Positions 15,568 through 25,016 are shown, counted from the first letter of the stretch. The stretch is DNA of 64,000 nt from Eubacteriaceae bacterium (GCA_910574915.1 CAJTCR010000008.1:37710-101709), one strand, 5' to 3'. Translations and numbers: made by a program. The notes: a model not told the origin generated them from the letters alone.

Positions 15568-17562
15568 TTACAGCCCTGGCGCCGCCTGCGCCGGAACCGC
15601 GGTGATCGTTCGCACCTGCTCCGTCGTCTTTCCCTGCGCATCCGTATAGCGGTACGTAATCCGGTACATGCCGGAATCCGCAATCACAAGATCCACGCCT
15701 TCTGCCAGCATCAGGTCTGTTTCCAGAGTACTGGCATTGAGCTGGTAAGTCACCGTATAATGAATGCCTTCTGTCGTCGTGGTTACCCGCTGGGTGCCGT
15801 CCGACATCGTCGTTGTCGTTTGCAACACAACGTTCTGCTTAAGGTCTACGACTGACCCGGCTGTCTTGCTCTCGTCGGTCGGTACAAGCAGCGTATAAAT
15901 CGCAGATACCGCAGTCGGCTCCGTTGTAACCGGATTCGTCGGATTTACCGGATTTGTTGGATTCACTGGTTCCGTCGGATTTACCGGATTTGTTGGATTC
16001 ACTGGTTCCGTCGGATTTACCGGATCTGTCGGATCTGTCGGATTCGTCGGATCTGTTGGATTCGTTGGATTTTCTGGCTCCGTCGGATTCGTTGGTTCAA
16101 CAGGATCTGGTTCTGTTGGTTCTTCCGGCTCCTGCGGTTTTGTTTCTTTTTTTGCTACAATCAGCTTGCGCTTCTTTTCCGCGACAAGATACTTGCCTGT
16201 TTTCAGGCTTTTTTCCGGGTTTGAACAATAATACCGGACAGTATAAGTGCCTGCGCCAGTCAGCTTATACGAACCGTTTTGGGAAACGGTCTTTACTTTT
16301 CCGTCCGGGTCTGTCACCTTGATGCTGATCTTGGAAGTCATATTTTTGCCGGAAGCAAGCTTTGCCGTTACACCGGAAATGAGTTTTTTATAGTTGATGG
16401 AACTGGTTCCTGCCGAAAGCTCGATCGCCGCAAATTTATCCTTGCTCTGAATCACCGGTTTTTTCGTATCTTTGACGACAATCCGCATATATTCTTCTGT
16501 TACAAGCTTATTTGTCGGATTTTTCAGGTAATACATAATCTTGTACGTTCCTGTGTGGTTCAGCTTTAAGTTTTCCGCCTTTACGCCTTTAAACTCTTTT
16601 TCGCCTGGCTTTCGGATTTTCGTTACGATTTTATCGGTCAGTACGGTACCCATAGAATTTTTTGCCGTAACGCCGGAACGCAGGTTGACCGTGGATTTAT
16701 ACTCTTTTGTAATCTCCTCGCGGACGCCCTGGATCGTCGCTTTGCTCGCATCGCCGACGGTATAAGTAACAGTTACCGATGCATTTCTGCCAAAAGAATC
16801 CGTCAACGAATAGGTGACCGGATAGCTCCCCATCTTTTTTGTATTGACCGTGCCCGACGAACGAATCCAGTTGCTGCTAAGCTGGTTTCCGGCAGAATCG
16901 TAAGCGGTCATCTCTACCGGAGTAAATTTGCCGTTATACTGTGCCGTCGCTTTCGTTGTCTTTACCGAAATTTTTGGCTGGCTGTTTTTTGTCGCATATG
17001 TATTGTTCGGGTCAGGGTCTGTCGGATCCCAGCCCATGCGCACAGAAGAATTAACTTTTATTGCCGCCGGCTTGCCGAGCGGGTCGTCACTGGAAGTGCC
17101 GTTGAAAATAATTACCTTTGTCCGAAGCGGGCAGTTGTCATAGATCCACTTCGCTGCCGAGGTCGTCACGCGCACACAGCCATGCGAGGCAAGAGAGCCA
17201 AGCTTGTTGTACTGCACATAGGACTGGGTCGTCTTATTCTGCTCATAATACCATACCGAATGAAACAAGATCGAGCCGGTAATCCTTGTACAGTACTGCC
17301 CGTAGCTTGGGCCGTCAAGGATCCACCAGGTATATTTGTTCATCGTATAAAAGGTACCAATCGGCGTCGCATATCCTGCCGAGCACACAAATGCCGTATA
17401 GGGCTTATCGTCATGCGTATATACCGTAATTACATTGGTTGCCTTGTTCACCTTGATATAGTAATTCCCCGTCTCTGCTTTTACATTCGTACGAAAGCAA
17501 AGAATCATCATACAGCAGAAAAAAGCAACTGCCATGCTGCGCAGCAGAGTTTTCTTTTTCAT
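15568..17562 (-). CDS. L,D-transpeptidase with Ig-like domains and Pro/Thr-rich linker
   Basis: A 664-residue secreted protein. A signal peptide (about 1-29) is followed by a YkuD catalytic domain (about 32-155) with the active-site motif SHGCVRV, which makes or modifies peptidoglycan crosslinks through the cysteine. Residues about 190-465 look like three Ig-like beta domains (for example SSNWIRSSGTVNTKKMGSYP). Residues about 477-541 are repeats of NPT/DPT/EPV that probably span the wall, then a last beta domain of about 100 residues. No sortase motif is seen. The start has GGGAGGTATCT. Confidence 0.88.
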   Translation of the reverse strand: MKKKTLLRSMAVAFFCCMMILCFRTNVKAETGNYYIKVNKATNVITVYTHDDKPYTAFVCSAGYATPIGTFYTMNKYTWWILDGPSYGQYCTRITGSILFHSVWYYEQNKTTQSYVQYNKLGSLASHGCVRVTTSAAKWIYDNCPLRTKVIIFNGTSSDDPLGKPAAIKVNSSVRMGWDPTDPDPNNTYATKNSQPKISVKTTKATAQYNGKFTPVEMTAYDSAGNQLSSNWIRSSGTVNTKKMGSYPVTYSLTDSFGRNASVTVTYTVGDASKATIQGVREEITKEYKSTVNLRSGVTAKNSMGTVLTDKIVTKIRKPGEKEFKGVKAENLKLNHTGTYKIMYYLKNPTNKLVTEEYMRIVVKDTKKPVIQSKDKFAAIELSAGTSSINYKKLISGVTAKLASGKNMTSKISIKVTDPDGKVKTVSQNGSYKLTGAGTYTVRYYCSNPEKSLKTGKYLVAEKKRKLIVAKKETKPQEPEEPTEPDPVEPTNPTEPENPTNPTDPTNPTDPTDPVNPTEPVNPTNPVNPTEPVNPTNPVNPTNPVTTEPTAVSAIYTLLVPTDESKTAGSVVDLKQNVVLQTTTTMSDGTQRVTTTTEGIHYTVTYQLNASTLETDLMLAEGVDLVIADSGMYRITYRYTDAQGKTTEQVRTITAVPAQAAPGL
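15938..16009 (-). repeat. 36-bp tandem repeats in the transpeptidase linker
   Basis: Two exact 36-base units (15938-15973 and 15974-16009) are followed by more degenerate GGATC/T-GTCGG copies up to about 16110. They encode the NPT-type linker and are likely to vary in number. Confidence 0.8.
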
Positions 17563-17626
17563 AGATACCTCCCACTTTTATTCGTCACAGCAGAACGTAC
17601 GCGGCGCGCGTGTTCTGTCGTTTGAT

Positions 17627-17661
17627 AAAAGGTGCTGCAAACGCTGTTCACAACACCTTTT
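17627..17661 (-). terminator. Terminator after oadA
   Basis: AAAAGGTG at 17627-17634 pairs with CACCTTTT at 17654-17661; on the minus strand the stem ends in TTTT. It closes the decarboxylase operon. A further inverted repeat (CAGAAC at 17591-17596 with GTTCTG at 17612-17617) sits between this and the transpeptidase start and may be part of that gene's leader. Confidence 0.65.
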
Positions 17662-17673
17662 CTGTTCCCTATT

Positions 17674-19092
17674 TTATACCGGATACGCCCCGTTTTTCGT
17701 ATCCGCCACAGAAGCGTCCACTTTCTTTTGCTGTGCTTCGCGATATTTGAAAAATTCAGTCGCTACCTGCGGAAACAGCGCGTATGACAGGACATCTTCG
17801 TCCTGCTGCTTCCACTGCTTCATCTCTGCTTCGATTTTTGAAAGCTCCGGCTCCAGTAAATCTGCCGGGCGGCAGGTAATCGCATTTTTCTTATCTTCCC
17901 CAAGCACCTTGTCTACGACTTCCGGGTTAAAAGGCTTGACCGTCTGCCCGTATTTTCCAAGCAGCACGTCTTTTGTCTCTTTTGTAGCGACTTTGTAGCG
18001 TTCGCCCATTAGCACGTTAAATACTGCCTGTGTGCCGACGATCTGTGACGACGGCGTTACAAGCGGCGGCTCGCCCAGGTCTTTGCGCACGCGCGGCACT
18101 TCGGCAAGCACCTCTTCGTATTTGTCTTCCTTGCCCTGCTCCTTTAACTGGGAAATCAGGTTAGAAAGCATACCGCCAGGTACCTGGTAAAGCAGTGTCT
18201 TAATATTTACGCCAAGCACCTTCGGGTTCATCAGCCCGCTTTCCAGTGCTTCTTCCCGCATTGGGCGGAAATAGTCAGCGATTTCTGCCAGCAGGTTCTG
18301 GTCAAGCCCCGTATCATATGCAGAGCCTTTAAATGCTTCTACCATAACCTCTGTCGCTGGCTGCGAGGTACCAAGCGCGAATGGAGACATCGCCGTATCG
18401 ACGATATCACAGCCTGCTTCCACTGCCTTCATATACGTCATTGACGCTACGCCGGACGTATAGTGCGTATGCAGCTCAATCGGAAGGCTGGTCGATGATT
18501 TTAACGCACGTACAAGCGTATCTGCTTCCTGCGGCACCAAAAGCCCTGCCATATCTTTAATACAGATGGAATCCGCGCCCATTTCCTCGATTTTTTTCGC
18601 CATCTGCGTCCAGTATTCCAGTGTATAAGCATCACCAAGCGTATAAGACAGCGCTACCTGTGCATGGCCTTTTTCTTTATTACATGCGGTTACGGCTGTC
18701 TGAAGATTGCGAAGGTCGTTCAGGCAGTCGAAAATACGGATAATATCAATGCCGTTCGCAATCGACTTTTGTACGAAATATTCCACGACGTCATCCGCAT
18801 ACGGACGATATCCTAAAATATTCTGTCCGCGGAACAACATCTGCAATTTTGTATTTTTAAATCCTGCTTTTAATTTGCGCAGCCTCTCCCACGGGTCTTC
18901 TTTTAAGAAGCGAAGGGATGCGTCAAATGTGGCACCGCCCCAGCACTCCACTGCATGGAAGCCTACTTTGTCCATTTTATCTACGATCGGAAGCATCTGC
19001 TCTGTTGTCATTCTCGTCGCAATCAGAGACTGGTGCGCGTCACGTAATACAGTTTCCGTAATTTTTAACGGTTTTTTTGCAACTTCTGCCAT
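17674..19092 (-). CDS. oadA: Oxaloacetate decarboxylase alpha-type carboxyltransferase subunit (no biotin domain)
   Basis: A 472-residue protein of the 5S/OadA/PycB carboxyltransferase family. The TIM-barrel active site begins with ETVLRDAHQSL near residue 13 and includes ELHTHYTSG with the metal-binding histidines near residue 210, then a conserved C-terminal PycA-like domain. It moves CO2 between oxaloacetate/pyruvate and biotin. The C-terminal biotin domain of classic OadA is absent; the separate carrier at 20288 must serve instead. AGGGAGGA precedes the ATG. It is the last gene of the operon. Confidence 0.92.
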   Translation of the reverse strand: MAEVAKKPLKITETVLRDAHQSLIATRMTTEQMLPIVDKMDKVGFHAVECWGGATFDASLRFLKEDPWERLRKLKAGFKNTKLQMLFRGQNILGYRPYADDVVEYFVQKSIANGIDIIRIFDCLNDLRNLQTAVTACNKEKGHAQVALSYTLGDAYTLEYWTQMAKKIEEMGADSICIKDMAGLLVPQEADTLVRALKSSTSLPIELHTHYTSGVASMTYMKAVEAGCDIVDTAMSPFALGTSQPATEVMVEAFKGSAYDTGLDQNLLAEIADYFRPMREEALESGLMNPKVLGVNIKTLLYQVPGGMLSNLISQLKEQGKEDKYEEVLAEVPRVRKDLGEPPLVTPSSQIVGTQAVFNVLMGERYKVATKETKDVLLGKYGQTVKPFNPEVVDKVLGEDKKNAITCRPADLLEPELSKIEAEMKQWKQQDEDVLSYALFPQVATEFFKYREAQQKKVDASVADTKNGAYPV

Positions 19093-19111
19093 CTTTTTTC
19101 ATTCCTCCCTG

Positions 19112-20263
19112 TTATATACCAAAGATTGCCATAAAGGTTCCGGCTGCTACGGCAGTACCGATAACGCCAGCAACGTTTGGCCCCATTGCGTGCATCAGCA
19201 AGAAGTTCGTCGGGTCTTCTTCAGCGCCGACCTTCTGGGAAACACGCGCTGCCATAGGAACTGCGGATACACCGGCAGAACCAATTAACGGATTGATCTT
19301 GCCATGCGTAAGCACGCAGAGCAGCTTGCCAAGCAGTACGCCGGCCGCTGTACCAAACGCAAACGCAATCAGCCCAAGCGCTACGATCTTTAAGGTGCTC
19401 CAATTTAAAAATGCTTCCGCGCTTGTCGAAGCACCAACCGAGGTACCAAGCAAAATAACGACGATGTACATCAGCGCATTCGACGCTGTATCGGTAAGCT
19501 GGCGTACAACGCCGGACTCACGGAACAGGTTGCCGAGCATCAGCATACCTACTAACGGCGCCGTTGTCGGCAGCAGCAGACAGACGATAATCGTAACGAC
19601 GATCGGGAATAAAATTTTCTCCAGCTTGGATACCGGACGAAGGTTCTGCATCTTGATCTGGCGTTCTTTTTTTGTCGTCAGCGCCTTCATAATCGGCGGC
19701 TGAATGACAGGCACAAGGGACATGTAAGAATACGCCGCTACCGCGATCGGGCCCATCAGCGCTGCCTGTCCGAGCTTTCCGGCAAGGAAGATAGATGTCG
19801 GGCCGTCGGCGCCGCCGATAATGGAGATCGCTGCCGCCGCTTTATCGTTAAAGCCCATAAAGATTGCCATAAAGTAAGCCATATAAATACCAAACTGCGC
19901 CGCCGCACCCATTAAAAAGCTGATCGGGTTGGCAATCAGCGGCCCAAAGTCTGTCATCGCCCCAACACCTAAAAAGATCAGGGACGGAAGGATAGACCAT
20001 TCATCCAACGTATAAAAATAATACAGTAATCCGCCCACACCATTGCTCATCTCTTCCGGGCTTGCCATAATATCCGGGTAAATATTGACGAGCAGCATAC
20101 CAAACGCAATCGGCACAAGCAGAAGCGGCTCATAGCCTTTTGCGATCGCAAGATATAAAAATACACAGGCAACCAGGATCATCAGGTAGTTTCCCCATGT
20201 CAGGTTGAAAAATGCTGTCTGGTGCAGGAGGTTACTCATTGTCTCTCCAACGTAACTAAGCAT
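19112..20263 (-). CDS. oadB: Sodium-translocating decarboxylase beta subunit
   Basis: A 383-residue integral membrane protein of the OadB/MmdB/GcdB family, with about ten helices. It decarboxylates carboxybiotin and uses the energy to export Na+. The conserved segment [15 protein letters not shown] near residues 150-165 carries the essential aspartate, and [20 protein letters not shown] near residue 325 the second site. The start at 20263 has AGGAGG six bases upstream; the longer frame adds six unsupported residues. Confidence 0.94.
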   Translation of the reverse strand: MLSYVGETMSNLLHQTAFFNLTWGNYLMILVACVFLYLAIAKGYEPLLLVPIAFGMLLVNIYPDIMASPEEMSNGVGGLLYYFYTLDEWSILPSLIFLGVGAMTDFGPLIANPISFLMGAAAQFGIYMAYFMAIFMGFNDKAAAAISIIGGADGPTSIFLAGKLGQAALMGPIAVAAYSYMSLVPVIQPPIMKALTTKKERQIKMQNLRPVSKLEKILFPIVVTIIVCLLLPTTAPLVGMLMLGNLFRESGVVRQLTDTASNALMYIVVILLGTSVGASTSAEAFLNWSTLKIVALGLIAFAFGTAAGVLLGKLLCVLTHGKINPLIGSAGVSAVPMAARVSQKVGAEEDPTNFLLMHAMGPNVAGVIGTAVAAGTFMAIFGI

Positions 20264-20287
20264 ATTTGTCCTCCTAATCAATTCCCA

Positions 20288-20659
20288 TTAATTCATTGTA
20301 GCCAGTAAAGCGCCTGATTCTACCGTGTCGCCGACAGCTACTTCTATGCTTGCTACGGTACCGTCCTGCGGTGCAACAACAGGTGTCTCCATCTTCATAA
20401 TCTCCAGCACAAGGATCGGATCGCCTTTTTTCACCTGCTTGCCGACAGCGGATTCCAGCTTGAATACCTTGCCTGCTGCGCCTGCTTCGATTTTAATGCT
20501 GCCTGCCGCACCAGATGCCTTTGGAGCTGCTGTGGCAGGTGCAGGCGCTGCTGCTCTTGGCGCAGGTGCTGCCGCTGCAGGCGCTGCCTGGGATGCACCT
20601 GTTTCCTCTACGGTTACATCATAAACATTTCCATTTACGGTAATTGTATAGCTTTTCAT
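20288..20659 (-). CDS. Biotin carboxyl carrier subunit
   Basis: A 123-residue carrier. A short N-terminal beta segment is followed by a flexible Ala/Pro linker (about 22-52) and a biotinyl domain with EIMKMETPV, in which Lys89 is the biotinylation site. It carries CO2 as carboxybiotin between the carboxyltransferases and the membrane subunit. AGGAGG lies upstream of the ATG. As the only biotin carrier in the cluster it must serve both carboxyltransferases. Confidence 0.94.
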   Translation of the reverse strand: MKSYTITVNGNVYDVTVEETGASQAAPAAAAPAPRAAAPAPATAAPKASGAAGSIKIEAGAAGKVFKLESAVGKQVKKGDPILVLEIMKMETPVVAPQDGTVASIEVAVGDTVESGALLATMN

Positions 20660-20691
20660 TTTATTTCCTCCTGTTATATAATAAATATACT

Positions 20692-21429
20692 CTATTTTCT
20701 TCTCTTAATCGACCGTACTACAAAACCGTCCGCTGCAAGCGTGCCCTCGGATGCGGCGATCGCTGCCGCAATGACCGCGATCAGCTCTGCGTCATCCTGC
20801 TGCGCCACTTCTTCTTGCACCACTGGTGCAGGCGCTGCTTCCGGTACTGGCACTGCTTCTGGAACCTGGGCTTTTGCCTTCGCCTTTTCCTGCAAATATG
20901 GAATCACTTTAAAGCCATAAATAACAAAGCTTATCAGGATCAGGATCATAAATACGGTTCCAAGCCCCATCAGCGTATTCATCGCTGCTTTTTGCATTTT
21001 CTCGCCGAGCGAATAATTTTCGTCCAGCGTTACGCTTGTAATCTGCATATCCAGATAATTGTATACGCAGGTCAGCGTCAGGTCACGCCCGGTAAAATCC
21101 ATAAGCTGTGACGTTGTCAGTGTCTTGCCTGATTTTTCCACCGACATCTCGCCAAGGCTTACAAAATCACCGACATCTGCTTTTATCTCTTTCCACTGCT
21201 TCATCAGCCCTACGATAACGGTTTCGCCATACTGCTCGTAGTAAGTAATCCCTTCGTCAATCTGCTCGTCTGTAAATTCCGGCAGGCTCTGTGCAAGGTT
21301 TTCGCTCGTAGACTTAAGGTCGTCATAAGACTTGCCGTTATAGTCCATTTTCTTTGGATCTTCCCCGCAGGCTGCCACACCAAGCAAAAGCATACACAGG
21401 CTGATGATCAGACATAATTTTTTCTTCAT
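20692..21429 (-). CDS. oadG: OadG-family gamma subunit with N-terminal lipoprotein domain
   Basis: A 245-residue protein. A lipoprotein signal ends in LLLGVAACGED (lipobox cysteine at about 21). Residues about 25-145 form an extracytoplasmic domain, then one membrane helix (about 153-172), a Pro/Ala/Glu-rich linker, and a C-terminal segment AELIAVIAAAIAASEG typical of OadG in Clostridia. OadG assembles the decarboxylase complex at the membrane. The domain outside the membrane is much longer than in classic OadG of about 80 residues, and its role is unknown. Confidence 0.85.
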   Translation of the reverse strand: MKKKLCLIISLCMLLLGVAACGEDPKKMDYNGKSYDDLKSTSENLAQSLPEFTDEQIDEGITYYEQYGETVIVGLMKQWKEIKADVGDFVSLGEMSVEKSGKTLTTSQLMDFTGRDLTLTCVYNYLDMQITSVTLDENYSLGEKMQKAAMNTLMGLGTVFMILILISFVIYGFKVIPYLQEKAKAKAQVPEAVPVPEAAPAPVVQEEVAQQDDAELIAVIAAAIAASEGTLAADGFVVRSIKRRK

Positions 21430-21447
21430 ATACTATCCGTCACCTTT

Positions 21448-22884
21448 CTACTTTGTACCATGTTTCTTATTCGGCTGGTCCACCCGTTTGGTATACAGCA
21501 TCTCAACTGCCGCGATCAGATACTTTCTCGTACCCGGATAATCGATGATACGGTCTATATAGCCGCGGGCTGCCGCTGCCTTTACGCTGCCCTGGAGCGC
21601 TTCATATTCTGCTGCCTTTTTGTCGATTACCGCCGCAGGCTCTCCTGCATACATAATCTTTGCAGCCAGCTTCGCATCCATCATTCCAGTCTTTGCATCT
21701 TCCCACGCATAGACAATGTCCGCGCCAAGCGATTTGGAGTTCATAACCGTATAAGCGCTTCCGTATGCCATGTCCATAATCAGGTTAACTTTTGGAACCG
21801 TCGCACTTGCAAATGCGCTTACAAGGCGCCCGACTGCTTTTGCCAGATTTTTCTCAGAGCACATCGTTGCCCGGAATCCTTTGGCATTCGTCAGGCTGAT
21901 CACAGGAATATCAAACGCGTCGCAAAACGTAATAAATTCCGCCGCCTTATTGCACCCTCTTGCGGATAATGCAGCGTCAAACTCTTCGGTCTTTTTGCCC
22001 TGTGCATCATAAATCTGCGTACAGTTTGCCACCGCGCCGACGGTCATGCCGTTTAACTTGATAAATCCAACCGTCATTTCTTTTGCGTAGTCTTCCTTTG
22101 CCTCGAAAAAGAGATGGTTGTCCGAAATCTCGCTGAGCACATACCTTGGATCTCCCTTCATCGTATCTAAGCTCTGGCAGGCACGGTTTAAGTCGTCGCT
22201 ACAATCGTCTGTACATCCGCCTTCTGCGTTATTGGAAGGCAGGATGCAGATAAGCTGGCGGATCTTTGCAAGCACTTCATCCTCTGTGCCGACGCTGTCG
22301 ATGGTCCCTGTCTGCGCACTTTGGAATGCCGCAGAGGACGTATCACACTTATCGATACGGTTGCCGTCTATCGCATTTGGAGAATTGATAAACATCTTTG
22401 CCTTGTCTGCCTGCGCAAACGTAAAATCACTGAGTGCAGGAACGACGGCAAGCCCGCCGCCGCAGGTGCCGAATACCGCGCTGATCTGCGGGATCATGCC
22501 AGATGCCGCCGCCTGTTTGCTGTAAATTGTGCCAAACGCTTCCAGCGCGTCCACGGATTCCTGTAAACGAATGCCTGCACAGTCAATAAGGCCAATCACC
22601 GGCGCACCCATTTTTACCGCCATATCGTATGTGGCAGCAATTTTTTTTGCGTGCATCTCACCGACTGTACCGCCGAGCACAGACGCATCCTGGCTGTAGA
22701 CAAATACCAGATTCCCGTCAATCAGACCATGCCCGGTGATGACACCGTCGGAAGGAGTATCCGTCTGCGCCAGATTGAAATCAGTGCTTCTTGCGGTAAC
22801 AAGCGAACCAATTTCCATAAAGCTGTTTTCATCGACTAACTTTGCAATCCGCTGCATTGCAGAGTTATCATTACTATTACTCAT
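21448..22884 (-). CDS. mmdA: Biotin-dependent acyl-CoA carboxyltransferase (MmdA/12S-like)
   Basis: A 478-residue protein of the crotonase-like carboxyltransferase family (PccB, MmdA, transcarboxylase 12S). The N-terminal half has GHGLIDGNLVFVYSQDASVLGG and FGTCGGGLAV for acyl-CoA binding; the C-terminal half has MAYGSAYTVMNSKSLGAD. The substrate is probably methylmalonyl-CoA or another acyl-CoA. The alignment looks more distant than classic MmdA, so the exact acyl group is open. A promoter lies at 22935-22963. It leads an operon also encoding OadG, a biotin carrier, OadB and OadA. Confidence 0.85.
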   Translation of the reverse strand: MSNSNDNSAMQRIAKLVDENSFMEIGSLVTARSTDFNLAQTDTPSDGVITGHGLIDGNLVFVYSQDASVLGGTVGEMHAKKIAATYDMAVKMGAPVIGLIDCAGIRLQESVDALEAFGTIYSKQAAASGMIPQISAVFGTCGGGLAVVPALSDFTFAQADKAKMFINSPNAIDGNRIDKCDTSSAAFQSAQTGTIDSVGTEDEVLAKIRQLICILPSNNAEGGCTDDCSDDLNRACQSLDTMKGDPRYVLSEISDNHLFFEAKEDYAKEMTVGFIKLNGMTVGAVANCTQIYDAQGKKTEEFDAALSARGCNKAAEFITFCDAFDIPVISLTNAKGFRATMCSEKNLAKAVGRLVSAFASATVPKVNLIMDMAYGSAYTVMNSKSLGADIVYAWEDAKTGMMDAKLAAKIMYAGEPAAVIDKKAAEYEALQGSVKAAAARGYIDRIIDYPGTRKYLIAAVEMLYTKRVDQPNKKHGTK

Positions 22885-22934
22885 TCTTTAGCCCTCCATC
22901 TATTTTGAAACTTTTCAAAAATTTCGTCAGTATA

Positions 22935-22963
22935 ATAGTAACGCTTTTCAAAAGAATATTCAA
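22935..22963 (-). promoter_or_regulatory. Promoter of the decarboxylase operon
   Basis: On the minus strand TTGAAT (22963-22958), 17 bases, TACTAT (22940-22935). It is about 50 bases upstream of the carboxyltransferase start. Confidence 0.55.
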
Positions 22964-22993
22964 TAGAATTTTGTTAAAATTTTTCTTTGGATG

Positions 22994-23035
22994 AAAAAAC
23001 ACCCGTGCTGTCCTGTTTTGGCACAGCCTGGGTGT
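22994..23035 (-). terminator. Terminator after the scpA-scpB-carboxypeptidase operon
   Basis: On the minus strand ACACCC (23035-23030) and GGGTGT (23004-22999) close a stem that also pairs GCTGTGC with GCACAG-type inner bases, followed by a run of T at 22999-22994. It lies just after the carboxypeptidase stop and before the decarboxylase promoter. Confidence 0.8.
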
Positions 23036-23052
23036 CTGCGATCTGCGTTTCT

Positions 23053-24333
23053 TTAAAAATACGGATAAAAATACCGGGACAGCACGAGCATAAAATACCA
23101 CCGCAGCGAACGTTTTTCAATATTCCGCGCCGCCCGTACCGGCATCTGCGCGGCAAGCTCCCCGTTTATGTAATAGTTTAAAGAGCCGACCTTCGCTCCT
23201 TTTTTCACTGGTGCCTGCAAAAGCTTTGGCAGCTCGGCACGTACCTGTACAGAATCGGCATCTGACAAAAGGAGTTTTTGTTCGTGCTGCTCCACGGTAA
23301 GGGGAAGCTGCATTTTTGTTTTTAACAAGCGGTCTTTTCCTGCCCCGTTTTCAACCGGAACCGGATTCGGCGTATAGTCATAGTTTGTAATGTCTTTTTG
23401 CTCATAATGCTCCATGCCGTACGTAAACAGCTTTCTGGCATCCTTCCATTTATAGGTCTTATTGTTTGGCCATCCGCACGCTAACAGCGCGATGACAAAT
23501 GTACGCCCCTTACTTTTGAGCGCTCCGACATAGCAGTATCCGGCATTGCCGGTAAACCCGGTCTTTCCAGAAAGCGCCCCGTCCATCATATGCAAAAACG
23601 CATTGTGGTTTACGCACGTAAAGCTGCGCCCGCCTGGTGTAGCGCTGCCGTCATTTGCCTGTTCATAGTTTTGGAAGGTATGGCTCTGCGTCCGTGTGAT
23701 TTTTAAAAATTCGTCCTTTTTGGGCGATTTCGTAATGCAGTAGCTCATAATCGCTGCCAGATCACGCGCTGTTGTGGAATGCACCTTTGTGCCCGTTGTA
23801 CCATCCGGCTCTGTTACCTGTTCGGATGCATCCAGCCCGTTTGGCGTAATAAAATACGTATCCATACAGCCGATCGATTTTGCCTTTTCATTCATCATCT
23901 GTGCAAACCCTTCCACAGACCCGCCGACATGCTCGGCGATTGCAACCGCCGCGTCGTTGTGGGACTCTAACATTAAAGAATGCAGAAGGTCAATCAGCTT
24001 ATAGCGCTCGCCCTCCATAATATGAAGCTTTACCTCCGGCATTTTCGCGGCGTATGCCGATACGTCAACGAGGTCTTCTGTCTGCGCATGTTCCAGCGTC
24101 AGGATACAGGTCATAATTTTCGTCGTACTTGCCATCGGCATCGGGCGCCCGGCATCTTTTTGCACTAGCACACGCCCGGAATCGGCATCCATCAAGACCG
24201 CGGCGCGGGCATAGAGCTGGCTTTCGTCAAATTCTGCCGCTTTCTTCGGCTTCGCCTGCACCGGGCGGGGATACGGACAGATGCTTAAAAAAGTAAAAAT
24301 AATCGCAGTCAGATAACAGAGTGCTCGCTTCAT
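23053..24333 (-). CDS. D-alanyl-D-alanine carboxypeptidase (serine-type, S11)
   Basis: A 426-residue penicillin-binding protein that trims the terminal D-Ala from peptidoglycan stems. A signal peptide (about 1-27) is followed by the catalytic domain with STTK near residue 70, SHN near residue 124 and KTGFTG near residue 258. A PBP5-like C-terminal beta domain follows, then a C-terminal hydrophobic helix (WYFMLVLSRYFYPYF) anchoring it to the membrane. It lies at the end of the metallophosphoesterase-scpA-scpB run. A second paralogue lies divergently at 26774. Confidence 0.93.
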   Translation of the reverse strand: MKRALCYLTAIIFTFLSICPYPRPVQAKPKKAAEFDESQLYARAAVLMDADSGRVLVQKDAGRPMPMASTTKIMTCILTLEHAQTEDLVDVSAYAAKMPEVKLHIMEGERYKLIDLLHSLMLESHNDAAVAIAEHVGGSVEGFAQMMNEKAKSIGCMDTYFITPNGLDASEQVTEPDGTTGTKVHSTTARDLAAIMSYCITKSPKKDEFLKITRTQSHTFQNYEQANDGSATPGGRSFTCVNHNAFLHMMDGALSGKTGFTGNAGYCYVGALKSKGRTFVIALLACGWPNNKTYKWKDARKLFTYGMEHYEQKDITNYDYTPNPVPVENGAGKDRLLKTKMQLPLTVEQHEQKLLLSDADSVQVRAELPKLLQAPVKKGAKVGSLNYYINGELAAQMPVRAARNIEKRSLRWYFMLVLSRYFYPYF

Positions 24334-24395
24334 ATTGCTGAAATGCTCCGTAACGGTATTTGCTTTATTTTATGCTGGGAGTTTTGGTTGTATTC

Positions 24396-24986
24396 CTACA
24401 CCTTCAGCCGAATCTCTTCCTCCGCCTCCTGGCGGAACTCTTCTACCTGCTCAGGCTGCGGCTTTGGCAGCTCCTCAATGGAATTGACGCCGAATCTTCT
24501 TAAAAATTCCTCCGTCGTCCCAAACAGCAGCGGCCTGCCTGGTACATCCAGGCGCCCGATTTCGCATACGAGGTTGTATTCCACAAGCTTATTGACTGCG
24601 TGCCCGCTGGAAACGCCGCGGATCTTTTCGATCTCTACCTTGGTGACCGGCTGTTTGTAAGCAATAATGGACAGTGTTTCCAGCAGGACATCCGTAAGCA
24701 CCTGCTTTTTCGGCTGCCTGGCTATTTGGATCAGATATTCGTACATCTGCTTTTTTGTACACATCTGGTACGCGCCGTCTAATTCTATAATCTGAATGCC
24801 GCGGCGCTCGTTTTCATACTCGGACATAATCTGGCGCATGACCTGCTTCGTTTCTTCAGTATGCAGCCCTAATACGTCTGCGAGCTTTTGCAGCGGTACG
24901 GATTCTCCCATCGTAAACAAAACTGCCTCTACTATGGCTGCCTTGTCTGATACAGCCGTACTGCCGGCTTCGTTTTGCTCCACCAT
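24396..24986 (-). CDS. scpB: Segregation and condensation protein B
   Basis: A 196-residue winged-helix protein that binds ScpA and SMC to form the condensin complex for chromosome segregation. Two winged-helix domains are visible: VEAVLFTMGESVPLQKLADV near the start and SIIAYKQPVTKVEIEKIRGV in the middle. ATG at 24986 is preferred, as GGA lies nine bases upstream; the ATG three codons earlier abuts the AAGGA. It follows scpA by 30 bases. Confidence 0.95.
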   Translation of the reverse strand: MVEQNEAGSTAVSDKAAIVEAVLFTMGESVPLQKLADVLGLHTEETKQVMRQIMSEYENERRGIQIIELDGAYQMCTKKQMYEYLIQIARQPKKQVLTDVLLETLSIIAYKQPVTKVEIEKIRGVSSGHAVNKLVEYNLVCEIGRLDVPGRPLLFGTTEEFLRRFGVNSIEELPKPQPEQVEEFRQEAEEEIRLKV

Positions 24987-25016
24987 TTTCACCATTCCTT
25001 TTTTACTATTCTTTTC

